Assembly (NCBI GenBank): GCA_035541935.1
Contig: DATKMJ010000056.1
Span: 1 to 64,000, forward strand
Origin: Candidatus Binatia bacterium
GTDB lineage: Bacteria; Vulcanimicrobiota; Vulcanimicrobiia; Vulcanimicrobiales; Vulcanimicrobiaceae
Reading direction: 5' to 3'
Length of the DNA: 64,000 nt
The position numbers and the translations under genes are program-made. Shown piece after piece: positions 18,287 through 26,151 of this stretch (position 1 is its first letter; every line of letters starts with the position of its first letter). The notes under the pieces are model-generated. The model had not been told where the DNA came from, made no database searches, and saw nothing but the letters and a program-made list of their open reading frames with translations.

Positions 18287-20018
18287 TGCGCGCGACGACC
18301 GCGCTGGGCAGAACCCCTGCGTGCAGCATCGCGGCGCGCGCGATCTCCGAGAACGCGGGCGCTGCGACGACGCTGCCGTAATACGAACCGATAGGACGCT
18401 CGATCTTGACGTAGATGAGATATCTCGCGCGCGGATACGGAACCATGCCGATGAACGACGCGGCGTAATAGCCCGGCCGGTAGAGGCCGTCGACGACCAT
18501 CTGCGCGGTACCGGTCTTTCCGGCGGTCGCATAACCGGGGATCTGCGCGGTCGGATCGCCGGTGCCGTGCAAGACGACGGCGCGCAGAAACTCGCGCAGC
18601 TGCGCGGCGGTTCGTTCGGAGAAGATGCGGCGACCGACGGCGGGCGCGTAGTGCTGGACGAGCTTGCCGTCCTGGTCGTAGACGGCGTTGACGATGCGCG
18701 GCTGCACGAGCAGCCCGCCGTTTGCAATCGCGCAGTAGTAACGCGCCATCGCGAGCGGCGTCACCGAGACGCCCTGTCCGAACGACATCGTCGCAAGCGA
18801 CGAGCCGCTCCACTGCGAGGGCGGCGGAACGATTCCCGGGTTCTCGCCGGGCAGGCCCGCCCCCGTCGGCGACCCGAAGCCGGCCTTGCGTTCCATCGCG
18901 TAGAGCGTCTTCGCGCCGATCGCGAGCCCGACTTCCGCGGCGCCGACGTTGTGCGAGTACTCGACGATCTGCTCGAGAGTCTCGCTTCCTCCGGTTCCGG
19001 CCATGAAGCCGTCTTCCGCGTTGTGAATCGTCTGACCGCCTACCTCGAGCACGTCGTGAGCGGGGAAACGCGACGAGAGCGTCACCTTGTGCGATTCGAG
19101 CGCCGCCGCGGCGGTGACGAGCTTGTACGTCGATCCCGGCTCGTACGCGTCCATGACGGCGCGGTCGCGCCGCTGGGAATCGCCGAACTTCCAGAACCGA
19201 TTCGGATCGAAATCGGGCAGATTCGCGAGCGCGAGGATCTCGCCGGTCCACGGATCCATCACGATGACGGAGCCGTCGAGCGCGTGGAAGCTCTGCACCT
19301 GCTTCGCGAGCGCGCGCTCGGCGACGAACTGCAGGTAGGGATCGATCGTTAGCTGCAGGTTCAGGCCCGGCTGCGACGGCGTGATGATGCGTTCTTGGCC
19401 GAATGGGATCGGACGCCCGAACTCGTCCGCCTCGAGCGTTACGCGGCCCGAGCGCCCGCGCAGCACGTCGTCGTAGGCGTACTCGACGCCGTCGAGGCCG
19501 TTCTCGTCGGTTCCAACGAAGCCGAGCACGGTCGAAGCGAGGCGCCCGCTCGTGTCGACGCGCAGTCCGGTATCTTCTTCCTTTAAGTCGACGCCGAGCA
19601 GGTTGAGGCCGCGCACGCGCGCCGCGGTCTCGTGCGGAACCTTGCGCGCGATCCAGACGAACCAGAGATGCCGGTCGTGCAGCGCCGCGACGGTTGAGGC
19701 ATCGAGCTTGCCGAAGATCCCTTGGAGCTTCAGCGCGGTCGCGTCGGGATCCACGATCTCGCGCGGCACGGCGTAGACGCTCTCCGACGGCATCGAGCGA
19801 ACGAGCACGTTGCCGTTGCGGTCGAGGATGCTGCCGCGGCGCGCGAAGATTTCAACCGTGTCCGAACGCTGCGCCAGCGCCTTGCGCGCGTAGAGCGCCC
19901 CTTTGAGCCCTTGCACGTCGACGAGCCGCCACGCGAGAAAGAGCGCGACGGCGAGGCATAGATAGAAGAAGATTCGGGCGCGCATCGGAGCGACCCGCGC
20001 AAAGGTTCGCTGATGCAT
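18276..20018 (-). CDS. ftsI: Class B penicillin-binding protein, FtsI/PBP2-like transpeptidase
   Basis: Single-pass D,D-transpeptidase that crosslinks septal peptidoglycan with FtsW. It is 580 residues: a cytoplasmic start, one membrane helix at about 15-35, a dimerisation domain with RRGSILDRNGNVL, then the transpeptidase domain. The catalytic triad motifs are STYK in YEPGSTYKLVT (S296), SHN in EYSHNVGAAEVG, and KTG in TAGKTGTAQMV. Its place between ftsL-like and murE supports the division role. A C-terminal PASTA domain is absent. Confidence 0.95.
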   Translation of the reverse strand: MHQRTFARVAPMRARIFFYLCLAVALFLAWRLVDVQGLKGALYARKALAQRSDTVEIFARRGSILDRNGNVLVRSMPSESVYAVPREIVDPDATALKLQGIFGKLDASTVAALHDRHLWFVWIARKVPHETAARVRGLNLLGVDLKEEDTGLRVDTSGRLASTVLGFVGTDENGLDGVEYAYDDVLRGRSGRVTLEADEFGRPIPFGQERIITPSQPGLNLQLTIDPYLQFVAERALAKQVQSFHALDGSVIVMDPWTGEILALANLPDFDPNRFWKFGDSQRRDRAVMDAYEPGSTYKLVTAAAALESHKVTLSSRFPAHDVLEVGGQTIHNAEDGFMAGTGGSETLEQIVEYSHNVGAAEVGLAIGAKTLYAMERKAGFGSPTGAGLPGENPGIVPPPSQWSGSSLATMSFGQGVSVTPLAMARYYCAIANGGLLVQPRIVNAVYDQDGKLVQHYAPAVGRRIFSERTAAQLREFLRAVVLHGTGDPTAQIPGYATAGKTGTAQMVVDGLYRPGYYAASFIGMVPYPRARYLIYVKIERPIGSYYGSVVAAPAFSEIARAAMLHAGVLPSAVVARNGR

Positions 20019-20038
20019 CGCGCGGCGGCTCTAGCGGC

Positions 20039-20488
20039 CTACTGCTGGCGGCGCAACGCCGGCGCGAAGAATCCGGCGAGCGACGAGAACACCGGGAAGC
20101 GCAGTCCGGATTGCGCGACTCGCGGCTGCTCGAGGCGAACGACGGCGAGACGCTGCGGCTCGTGCATGCCGAGGCGCGCCGCGAGCTGCGCCAGCCGATC
20201 GTCGGAGCGCAACGCGGCGATGCGGTCGTCGAGCCGCATCGTCTGCTCCTGCAGGGCCTCGCGCTGCGCGCGCGCCTTCGCCACTGCGTAACTCAGTCCG
20301 GTCAGGCTCGACGTCAGCACGACGTAGCCCATGAGCAGCACGAGCACGCAGAAGAGCGCGGTGAAGACGCGAGCGACGCCCGTGTAGCGGGCGCGCGACT
20401 TCCGCACGATTCGCCGCTGCGTCGCGGCTCGAGCGGTGCGCGGGTTTGCGATGCGCGAGGGTCGGTCGAAGAAACGCGGCTGGACCAC
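20039..20488 (-). CDS. ftsL: FtsL/FtsB-like division protein
   Basis: A 149-residue bitopic protein: basic cytoplasmic N-terminus, one membrane helix at about 40-60 (VFTALFCVLVLLMGYVVLTS), then a coiled-coil-like stretch KARAQREALQEQTMRLDDRIAALRSDDRLAQLAARLGM, ending in a Pro/Leu/Phe-rich tail. This topology and the slot between rsmH and ftsI identify FtsL, which recruits the FtsQLB-FtsWI complex. The GTG start directly follows the rsmH TGA with no gap. FtsL sequences diverge widely, so the call rests on architecture and place. Confidence 0.85.
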   Translation of the reverse strand: MVQPRFFDRPSRIANPRTARAATQRRIVRKSRARYTGVARVFTALFCVLVLLMGYVVLTSSLTGLSYAVAKARAQREALQEQTMRLDDRIAALRSDDRLAQLAARLGMHEPQRLAVVRLEQPRVAQSGLRFPVFSSLAGFFAPALRRQQ

Positions 20489-21358
20489 TCAACTCACCTT
20501 TCGTTCTGCCGCGCGAAGCTTCGCGCTGCGCGAGCGGCGATTCTCGGTTACTTCTCGGTCGTCGGGAAGAACGGGGCGCTTCGTGAGGACGTCGAGGCGC
20601 TCGTCGTCGCGGAAGGTCTCCTTGACGATGCGATCCTCGCCCGAATGAAAGCTGATCGCGACGATGCGTCCGGCCTTGCGCAGCCTGCCGATCGCGCCGT
20701 GCAGGCCGTCCCGCAGCGCGTCGAGCTCGTCGTTGACGACGATGCGCAGCGCTTGGAAGACGCGCGTCGCGGGATGAATCCGCTCGCGCCGGCCGCGCCG
20801 CTGCACGACGCCGGCGACGAGGCTCGCGAACTCCGACGTCGTGTTCGGAAGCGTTCCGCGCGAACGGCGCGTTACGATAACGCGCGCGATGCGCCGCGCT
20901 TGGCGTTCCTGGCCGTAGCGGAAGAAGATCTCCGCGAGCTCCGCCTCGCTCGCGGTCGCAAGAATATCGTAGGCGCTCGGCCCGACCGCGGGGTTCATGC
21001 GCATATCCAGCGGCCCCGTGCTTCCCAGCGAGAAGCCGCGGTCCGCATCCTCAATTTGCATCGAAGAGACTCCCAGATCGAAGAGAACGCCGTCGACCGT
21101 CTCGATCGAGAGCCGGTCGAGGACGTTGGGAAGATCCCGAAAGTTGGCTGACGCGAAGGTGAAGCGCGGATCGGAGATCGCCTCCGCCCGCCGCACCGCT
21201 TGCGGATCGGCGTCTATTCCGATCAGGCGTCCCGAGTCGAGGCGCTCCAAGATCGAACGCGTATGGCCGCCCGCACCGAAGGTCGCATCCACGTAGATGC
21301 CGCCCGGCCGGACCGCGAGATACTCGACGGCCGGTTTGAGCAGCACGGCAACGTGCAT
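20489..21358 (-). CDS. rsmH: 16S rRNA (cytosine(1402)-N(4))-methyltransferase RsmH
   Basis: SAM-dependent methylase that modifies C1402 in the ribosomal P site. About 289 residues. Motifs are YVDATFGAGGHTRSILERL (SAM loop), IGIDADPQAV, DGVLFDLGVSSMQIEDADRGFS and the C-terminal RIVAISFHSGEDRIVKETFR. The ATG at 21356-21358 is preferred; a GTG directly before it is also possible. It follows mraZ by 17 bases, as in most dcw clusters. Confidence 0.96.
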   Translation of the reverse strand: MHVAVLLKPAVEYLAVRPGGIYVDATFGAGGHTRSILERLDSGRLIGIDADPQAVRRAEAISDPRFTFASANFRDLPNVLDRLSIETVDGVLFDLGVSSMQIEDADRGFSLGSTGPLDMRMNPAVGPSAYDILATASEAELAEIFFRYGQERQARRIARVIVTRRSRGTLPNTTSEFASLVAGVVQRRGRRERIHPATRVFQALRIVVNDELDALRDGLHGAIGRLRKAGRIVAISFHSGEDRIVKETFRDDERLDVLTKRPVLPDDREVTENRRSRSAKLRAAERKVS

Positions 21359-21375
21359 CACGCGCGCGCCACATC

Positions 21376-21816
21376 CTATAACCCAAACTCGGCCATGAAG
21401 CCGGGTGTCTCGTCGTCCGGAGGCGCGCCGAACGTGTAGCGTTCCTTGGCCCAGACTTCGATTCGAGTCAGGAGCCCGACGGAGACGACTTGGCGTTCGA
21501 TGCCCGCGTAGGAGCGAAGGAGCGCCGGGACGAGCATGCGGCCTTGGCTGTCGGGCGCAACCTCCTCGGTGTGCGCGAAGAGGTATCTAAAGTAGCGCCG
21601 ATACTTATCGTCCTTCTGGTGGACCGACTCGAATCGGCCGCAAAGCTCGATCCAGGTGGCCATCGGGTAGAGGGCGAGGCAGGGGTCCGGGTAGGCGATG
21701 GTTAGGACGAACTGGGGGCCGAGGCGCTCGCGGAACCGCGCAGGCACGATGAGGCGTCCCTTGTGGTCAAGGGCATGCTGCTCCGAGCCGGCAAAGCGCG
21801 GCAGTTCAGCGTGCAA
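21376..21816 (-). CDS. mraZ: Transcriptional regulator MraZ
   Basis: First gene of the dcw operon. MraZ is a ring-forming DNA-binding protein that regulates its own operon. It is 146 residues with two SpoVT/AbrB-like MraZ repeats: the first around HALDHKGRLIVPARFRERLG, the second around EEVAPDSQGRMLVPALLRSYAGI. Start is TTG at 21814-21816, supported by GGAGG 5 bases upstream. The leader holds a promoter, period-10 repeats and a CIRCE (separate entries). Confidence 0.95.
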   Translation of the reverse strand: MHAELPRFAGSEQHALDHKGRLIVPARFRERLGPQFVLTIAYPDPCLALYPMATWIELCGRFESVHQKDDKYRRYFRYLFAHTEEVAPDSQGRMLVPALLRSYAGIERQVVSVGLLTRIEVWAKERYTFGAPPDDETPGFMAEFGL

Positions 21817-21830
21817 AGAATCCTCCGCAA

Positions 21831-21860
21831 AGCACCACTAGGCACTACTTCACACCACTA
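21831..21860 (-). promoter_or_regulatory. Candidate MraZ box: three 10-bp direct repeats
   Basis: On the minus strand three successive decamers read TAGTGGTGTG, AAGTAGTGCC and TAGTGGTGCT. MraZ binds short direct repeats with a 10-base period, and mycoplasma boxes contain AAGTG cores, so period and content both fit. The repeats run from the -10 box into the leader just upstream of the mraZ ribosome binding site, suiting autorepression. Inference from pattern; not tested. Confidence 0.65.
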
Positions 21861-21885
21861 TACGCCCCAGGGTTGGCGAAGGCAA
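21857..21885 (-). promoter_or_regulatory. Sigma-A-type promoter of the dcw operon
   Basis: On the minus strand TTGCCT and TATAGT are separated by exactly 17 bases. The predicted start falls about 35 bases upstream of mraZ, inside the triple decamer repeat. The CIRCE element ends 5 bases upstream of this -35 box. Confidence 0.7.
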
Positions 21886-21890
21886 GGCTG

Positions 21891-21917
21891 TTAGCACTCC
21901 CCTAAGAGGAGTGCTAT
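21891..21917 (-). promoter_or_regulatory. CIRCE element (HrcA operator) upstream of mraZ
   Basis: TTAGCACTC, nine bases, GAGTGCTAT: first arm perfect, second arm 8 of 9 against CIRCE. It is a better match than the groES copy. It lies between the stop of a minus-strand lipoprotein gene and mraZ, immediately upstream of the mraZ -35 box; no plus-strand gene starts here. CIRCE normally sits at the transcription start, so this upstream placement is unusual. It lacks a T tract on either side, so an intrinsic terminator is unlikely. Confidence 0.85.
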
Positions 21918-21968
21918 GGACCTCCGAGCCCCTATTGATAAAGAGGAGAGCTCGAGGGCGCGCTTGGG

Positions 21969-22958
21969 CTAGAGTGCGATCAGCAGCGGATCGCGCTGCC
22001 CTTTCTTGGCGCCGATCTTGTAGGTCTTCGTCGGTTTCGCCGACGGCTTCGTCGCGTCGAACAGGTCGATCTGGCCGTTGACGTCGGTCGCGTTCGGCGC
22101 GGCTGCGTAGAGGACGTTCGAGGAGTCTACGGCGACCCCGGCATAGCCGTAATCGCCGGCGCCAAAGGTCGCCGCGGGCTTCGCGTTTCCGTTCTGCGAG
22201 CCGCCGAACTCGAGCACCATACCGTCGTCCTCGTCGGCCACGTAGACGTTGCCATTGGCGTCGACGGCGATGCCCTCGGGTTCGTTGACGAGCGTCTTCG
22301 AACCGGCGATCGTTCGGATCGGCGCAACGTTCTGAGCCCCCGGCGCCAGCGGCGCGAATTCCAACACGTCGTTTGTGCAGTTCGTCCCGAAGCCTTGCTG
22401 CGTTACGAAGAGATCGCCTTTGCTATCTACTGCGATTCCGATGGCCGCGCAGAGCGTCGTCTTCTTGCCGGAGAGCGTCGCGATCGGCGTGCTGCCGAGC
22501 GGATCCGCCGCGTACTCCGAGATTTCGCCCGTGTACTGATCCGCGATGTAGACGTGCGCCCCATCGCCGGCGAGCCCGTCGGCGGTCAGGCCCTTGTCGA
22601 AAGCGATCGGCGCGGCGTTGCCGCTCGCGCCGGCGGCGTACTCGTAAACGCCGAGCGCCGTTCCGCTCCCTGAGACGTAGACGTTCCCTTCCGCGTCCGT
22701 CGTCGCGCCGAGCGGACCCGAGAGTCTCGTCTTCTTCCCGGAGATGAGCGTCAGGCGTTTGCCGGTGGTCGCGTCGAACGTGCCGAGCGACTTCGAGAGC
22801 GAAAACGGAACGACGATCTCCTGCGCCGATTTCGCCGGACGCGCGCCGGCTTGGGCGCCTGCGCCGGGCGCCGGCCCGGTGACGCCGGGCAACGAGCAGC
22901 CCGCCAGCACCGAAGCCGAGGCAAATGCAAAGAAAGCGGCCGATAAATAACGGTACAT
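21969..22958 (-). CDS. Beta-propeller (NHL-like) lipoprotein
   Basis: A 329-residue secreted protein. The lipobox SVLAGC puts the lipidated Cys at residue 21. After a Gly/Ala/Pro-rich linker come repeated units of about 45-50 residues with the pattern G-hydrophobic-AVD-x-x-G-N-hydrophobic-YVAD (for example GIAVDANGNVYVADEDDG, ATTDAEGNVYVSGSG), typical of NHL or SMP-30-like six-bladed propellers. No catalytic motif is seen; ligand unknown. It is monocistronic, ending 150 bases before mraZ on the same strand. Confidence 0.8.
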   Translation of the reverse strand: MYRYLSAAFFAFASASVLAGCSLPGVTGPAPGAGAQAGARPAKSAQEIVVPFSLSKSLGTFDATTGKRLTLISGKKTRLSGPLGATTDAEGNVYVSGSGTALGVYEYAAGASGNAAPIAFDKGLTADGLAGDGAHVYIADQYTGEISEYAADPLGSTPIATLSGKKTTLCAAIGIAVDSKGDLFVTQQGFGTNCTNDVLEFAPLAPGAQNVAPIRTIAGSKTLVNEPEGIAVDANGNVYVADEDDGMVLEFGGSQNGNAKPAATFGAGDYGYAGVAVDSSNVLYAAAPNATDVNGQIDLFDATKPSAKPTKTYKIGAKKGQRDPLLIAL

Positions 22959-23006
22959 GGGAAATCTATTCCGCTTCCAATCCGAGCTACCCCTGCGCGA
23001 CCCGTC

Positions 23007-24362
23007 CTACGGAGGGGCGAGCATCGCGGCGATATCCGACGACGCGGTCGGATAGCCGAAGAGCACGCTCCCGAGGGCGATCGCGGGAATCTTCGCGCGG
23101 ATCGCGAGCGCGAAGACGTTGATGAGTTCCTCGGCATGCGGCGAGAGAACGTGGGCGCCGAGAATCAAGCCGCTTCCCTCTTCGATGAGGATCTTGTATG
23201 CGGCGGCGCGCGCGCGCACGCGGCGCGACGAGTACCACGTTACCGCGTCGCCTTCGCGCACGGCGAATCGCAGCCCGAGCGCTCGCGCCCGCTCCTCCGT
23301 CAATCCGGCCGACCCGAGCGCGGGATCGGTATAGACGAGGCTGGCAAGCCCCGCGAAATCCATCGGGTAACGATTGCCTTCGAGCAGGTTGCGCGCGACG
23401 AGGTCGCCCTCGGCGGCGGCCGTCGGCGTCAGCGGCAGCCCGCCGCCGTCGGCGCAGTCGCCGACCGCGTAAACCGCGGGATTGCTCGTGCTCTGCAGGT
23501 ACTCGTTCACCTTGACGCCCCTCGGCGTGCGTTCGACGCCGGCCGCCTCGAGCGCGAGCGCGTCGAGATCGGGAACGCGCCCTGCGGCGTGAACGGCGAG
23601 ATCGCAATCGTACGCGAACTCCGTTCCGTCGCGCGTTCCGTGCAGGCGCAGGCCCTCGGCCGTCTTCTCGACGGCGCCGAGATCGACGTTCACGCGCACG
23701 TCGATGCCGACGCTCGCGCTGACGCCGACGATGCGATCGACGAGCGAGGGCTCGAAGCCGGTCAGCACGCGCGGGCCGCGTTGAAAGACGACCGGCGCAG
23801 CTCCGGCGCGCGCGCCGAGGTGCGCGAACTCAAACGCGATGTAGCCGCCCCCGACGAACGCGATGCGCTCGGGCAGCCGATCGAGATCGAGAAAGCCGGT
23901 GCTCGTGATGAGATGCTCTTCGCCCGTCAGATGCAGCGTCTGCGGACGCGCGCCGGCGGCGAGCACGATGCGAGGCGAGTGCAGTGGCTCGCCTGCCACG
24001 ACGAGCGTCGTCGCGTCGGTAAACTTCGCCTCGCCGTGATACGTTGCGATTCCGGCCGCGCGGAACTGCGCTTCGCGCGCGGCGGGCACCGGATCGGTGA
24101 ACGTTCGCTTGAATGCCATCAACTGGGGCCAGTCGATGCGGGCGCCGCCCGCGATGCCGCTGCCGGTCATGCGCCGATCCCAATCGACGAGCTCGGCCGC
24201 GCCGACGAGAACTTTCTTCGGATCGCAACCCCGCAGTTCGCACGTGCCGCCGTACGGAAGCTCGTCGACGACCGCGATGCGCCATCCGGCCTTCGCACAG
24301 CCGAGAGCGGCGCTCGTTCCGGAGCTTCCGGTGCCGACGACGACGAGGTCGAACTCGCTCAT
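23007..24362 (-). CDS. Pyridine nucleotide-disulfide oxidoreductase (glutathione reductase-like)
   Basis: FAD/NAD(P) flavoprotein of 451 residues using the ATG at 24360-24362 (MSEFDLVVVGTGSSGTSAALG). It has the redox pair C41-x4-C46 in GGTCELRGCDPKK, an NAD(P) loop IAFVGGGYIAFEFAHLG, and FAD motif YAVGDCADGGGLPLTP. The C-terminal dimerisation domain is present, but the usual catalytic HPT-x-x-E reads YPTASSD: His is Tyr437 and Glu is Ser442, next to Asp443. The substrate is therefore uncertain; dihydrolipoamide, glutathione, mercuric-reductase-like and related activities are all conceivable. It could supply E3 activity for the E2-E1 fusion elsewhere in the window, but nothing shows this. Confidence 0.85.
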   Translation of the reverse strand: MSEFDLVVVGTGSSGTSAALGCAKAGWRIAVVDELPYGGTCELRGCDPKKVLVGAAELVDWDRRMTGSGIAGGARIDWPQLMAFKRTFTDPVPAAREAQFRAAGIATYHGEAKFTDATTLVVAGEPLHSPRIVLAAGARPQTLHLTGEEHLITSTGFLDLDRLPERIAFVGGGYIAFEFAHLGARAGAAPVVFQRGPRVLTGFEPSLVDRIVGVSASVGIDVRVNVDLGAVEKTAEGLRLHGTRDGTEFAYDCDLAVHAAGRVPDLDALALEAAGVERTPRGVKVNEYLQSTSNPAVYAVGDCADGGGLPLTPTAAAEGDLVARNLLEGNRYPMDFAGLASLVYTDPALGSAGLTEERARALGLRFAVREGDAVTWYSSRRVRARAAAYKILIEEGSGLILGAHVLSPHAEELINVFALAIRAKIPAIALGSVLFGYPTASSDIAAMLAPP

Positions 24363-24444
24363 GCGCGACTCTGCCGCGCGGCGCGGCGCCATTCCTAGCG
24401 GGCGGTAGGCGTCGCTCAGGCGCGCTCAAGGGAGTGCGGCTATC

Positions 24445-24472
24445 GTAGGCGGTGGCGCCCTGCCAGGCCTAC
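24445..24472 (+). other. Hairpin in the leader of the transglycosylase gene
   Basis: GTAGGC, GG, TGGC, GCCCT loop, GCCA, G, GCCTAC: two stacked stems with a small internal loop, in the 140-base divergent region upstream of the transglycosylase start. No T tract follows, so it is not a clear terminator. It may be a folded leader or chance pairing. Confidence 0.35.
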
Positions 24473-24502
24473 CCGCCGGACGGGAAGAAAGGCGCGTGTG
24501 CT

Positions 24503-24979
24503 ATGAGTCGTCGAGTGCTGGGTATTTTCGGCCTGACGGCCCTACTCTGCGGATGCGCAGGAGGGGGATATCTTCCATACGCCCCCGGGGCGCTCGACTC
24601 GATGACGCTCAACGCGCTTGTCTCCGGCGCTTCGCAGGCCAACGGCGTGCCCCCGGGTCTCGTACGCGCCGTCCTCATGGCGGAATCGGGCGGCAATCCG
24701 TCGGCGATCAGCGTTGCCGGCGCGCAAGGTTTGATGCAATTGATGCCGGGCACGGCGGCGAGCTGCGGGATCGCCAATCCGTTCGACCCGACCGAGAACG
24801 TGCAGTGCGGCGCGGGCTACCTGCATTCGCTGCTCCATCGCTACCATAACAACGTAACGCTTGCGGTGGCCGCATATAATGCCGGCCCCGGCGCGGTCGA
24901 CCGCTATCATGGCGTGCCGCCCTATTCCGAGACGCGCGCGTACGTCGTGCGCGTGATGAGCGCGTACAAAAGCTACTGA
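24503..24979 (+). CDS. Lytic transglycosylase (SLT domain) lipoprotein
   Basis: Cleaves peptidoglycan glycan strands to 1,6-anhydro ends in the periplasm. It is 158 residues from the ATG at 24503, which gives an N-terminal lipobox TALLCGC (Cys18); the frame is open to 24452. The small SLT domain has the catalytic Glu in LMAESGGNPSAIS, then GAQGLMQLMPGTA, GAGYLHSLLHRY and AVAAYNAGPGAVDRY, as in Slt70/MltC-type catalytic domains. LptF/G follows 13 bases downstream, probably in one transcript. Confidence 0.92.
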   Translation: MSRRVLGIFGLTALLCGCAGGGYLPYAPGALDSMTLNALVSGASQANGVPPGLVRAVLMAESGGNPSAISVAGAQGLMQLMPGTAASCGIANPFDPTENVQCGAGYLHSLLHRYHNNVTLAVAAYNAGPGAVDRYHGVPPYSETRAYVVRVMSAYKSY

Positions 24980-24992
24980 CTTCGGTTCCTAG

Positions 24993-26147
24993 ATGGCGAC
25001 GCTGATTCAACGCCAGCCGCTTCCTCACGTGCGTTCGACGCTCTTTCGCGTACCGATTCTCGACGGCTATCTCCTGCGCGAGATGGTCGGTCCGTTCGGC
25101 TTTGCTTTCGGCGCGTTCTTGCTCTTCTGGGCGCTCAACATCTTCGTTCTGGCGGCCGACTACATCATCAACCAGCACGCGCCTTTCTTCTTGGTGCTGC
25201 GGTTCGTCATCTTCCGCATCCCGCAAGCGATCCCGATGGCCTTTCCCTTCGCTTGTCTCTTCGCCGCTCTGCTGGCGATGGGACGCATCATGGGCGACAA
25301 CGAGATGACCGCGATGCGGACGTCGGGGATCTCGGTGCTGCGCATCGCGCTCTCGCCGCTGCTCTTCGGCTTCACGATGTTCGTGCTCGCCTACGCGATG
25401 AACGAGTGGGTGGCGCCGGCTTCGGTGGATCTCTCGACGCGCACGTTCTATCAGATCATCTATCATACGGACGCGCTGCCGGTCGAACCGCAGTTCTTCC
25501 GCAAGGATCCCGACACCGGCAACACGTTCTACGTGACGCAGGTCGCGCCCGACAACAAGACGATGGTCGAGGTGCAGATCTTCAAACCGGCCAAGTACGG
25601 GCCGTGGAACGAGACGCTGCAGGCAAAGACCGCCACGGTCTCGGGCACCAACCTCGTGCTCCACGACGTCATCGACACCCGCTACAACAACGACGGCCTC
25701 CTCACGAACCAGCAGCACGTCAACAGCATCACGATCGGACTGCCGCTCGGAGAGACGGCCTCGCAGTTCGTGAGCTCGGTCAACAGCGATCCCTGGACGA
25801 TGAGCAGCAAGTCGCTGCGCATGCAGGTGAACTCGCTCCAAGCGCAGGGCATCGGCGGCACGGCGATGGGCACGCTGCAGATCAGCCTCGCGAACAAGCT
25901 CGCGTGGCCGTTTGCGTGTTTCGTCGGCGTCGTCATAGCGCTGCCGCTGGCGCTGCGTTTCGGCAAGCGAGGCCGGACGCTCGGCATCGCGTTATCTCTC
26001 GTCGCGTTTTTCTGCTACTATCTCATGACCTCGGCGGCATCCGCGTTCGGACGCAACGGTGCGATCAATCCGTTCCTCGCCGCCTGGTTGCCGAACATCG
26101 TCATGGGAACCGCCGGTGCGATCCTCCTTTGGCTGGAAGAGCGCTGA
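24993..26147 (+). CDS. LPS export permease LptF/LptG family
   Basis: Inner-membrane permease of the Lpt ABC exporter that extracts lipopolysaccharide. It is 384 residues with the YjgP/YjgQ layout: two or three membrane helices in residues 20-120, a periplasmic beta-jellyroll (about 130-275), and three C-terminal helices. Motifs include ILDGYLLREMVGPFGF, DNEMTAMRTSGIS and LANKLAWPFACFVGVVIALPLALRFGKRG. Only one copy is seen, so it could be LptF or LptG, or a homodimer. LptB is not in the window. lptD follows by 4 bases. Confidence 0.9.
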   Translation: MATLIQRQPLPHVRSTLFRVPILDGYLLREMVGPFGFAFGAFLLFWALNIFVLAADYIINQHAPFFLVLRFVIFRIPQAIPMAFPFACLFAALLAMGRIMGDNEMTAMRTSGISVLRIALSPLLFGFTMFVLAYAMNEWVAPASVDLSTRTFYQIIYHTDALPVEPQFFRKDPDTGNTFYVTQVAPDNKTMVEVQIFKPAKYGPWNETLQAKTATVSGTNLVLHDVIDTRYNNDGLLTNQQHVNSITIGLPLGETASQFVSSVNSDPWTMSSKSLRMQVNSLQAQGIGGTAMGTLQISLANKLAWPFACFVGVVIALPLALRFGKRGRTLGIALSLVAFFCYYLMTSAASAFGRNGAINPFLAAWLPNIVMGTAGAILLWLEER

Positions 26148-26151
26148 CGCG

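Noticed and set aside
21891-21917. Inverted repeat read as an intrinsic terminator of the propeller lipoprotein gene
   Set aside because: No T run follows on either strand, and the exact 9-9-9 layout and arms match CIRCE.
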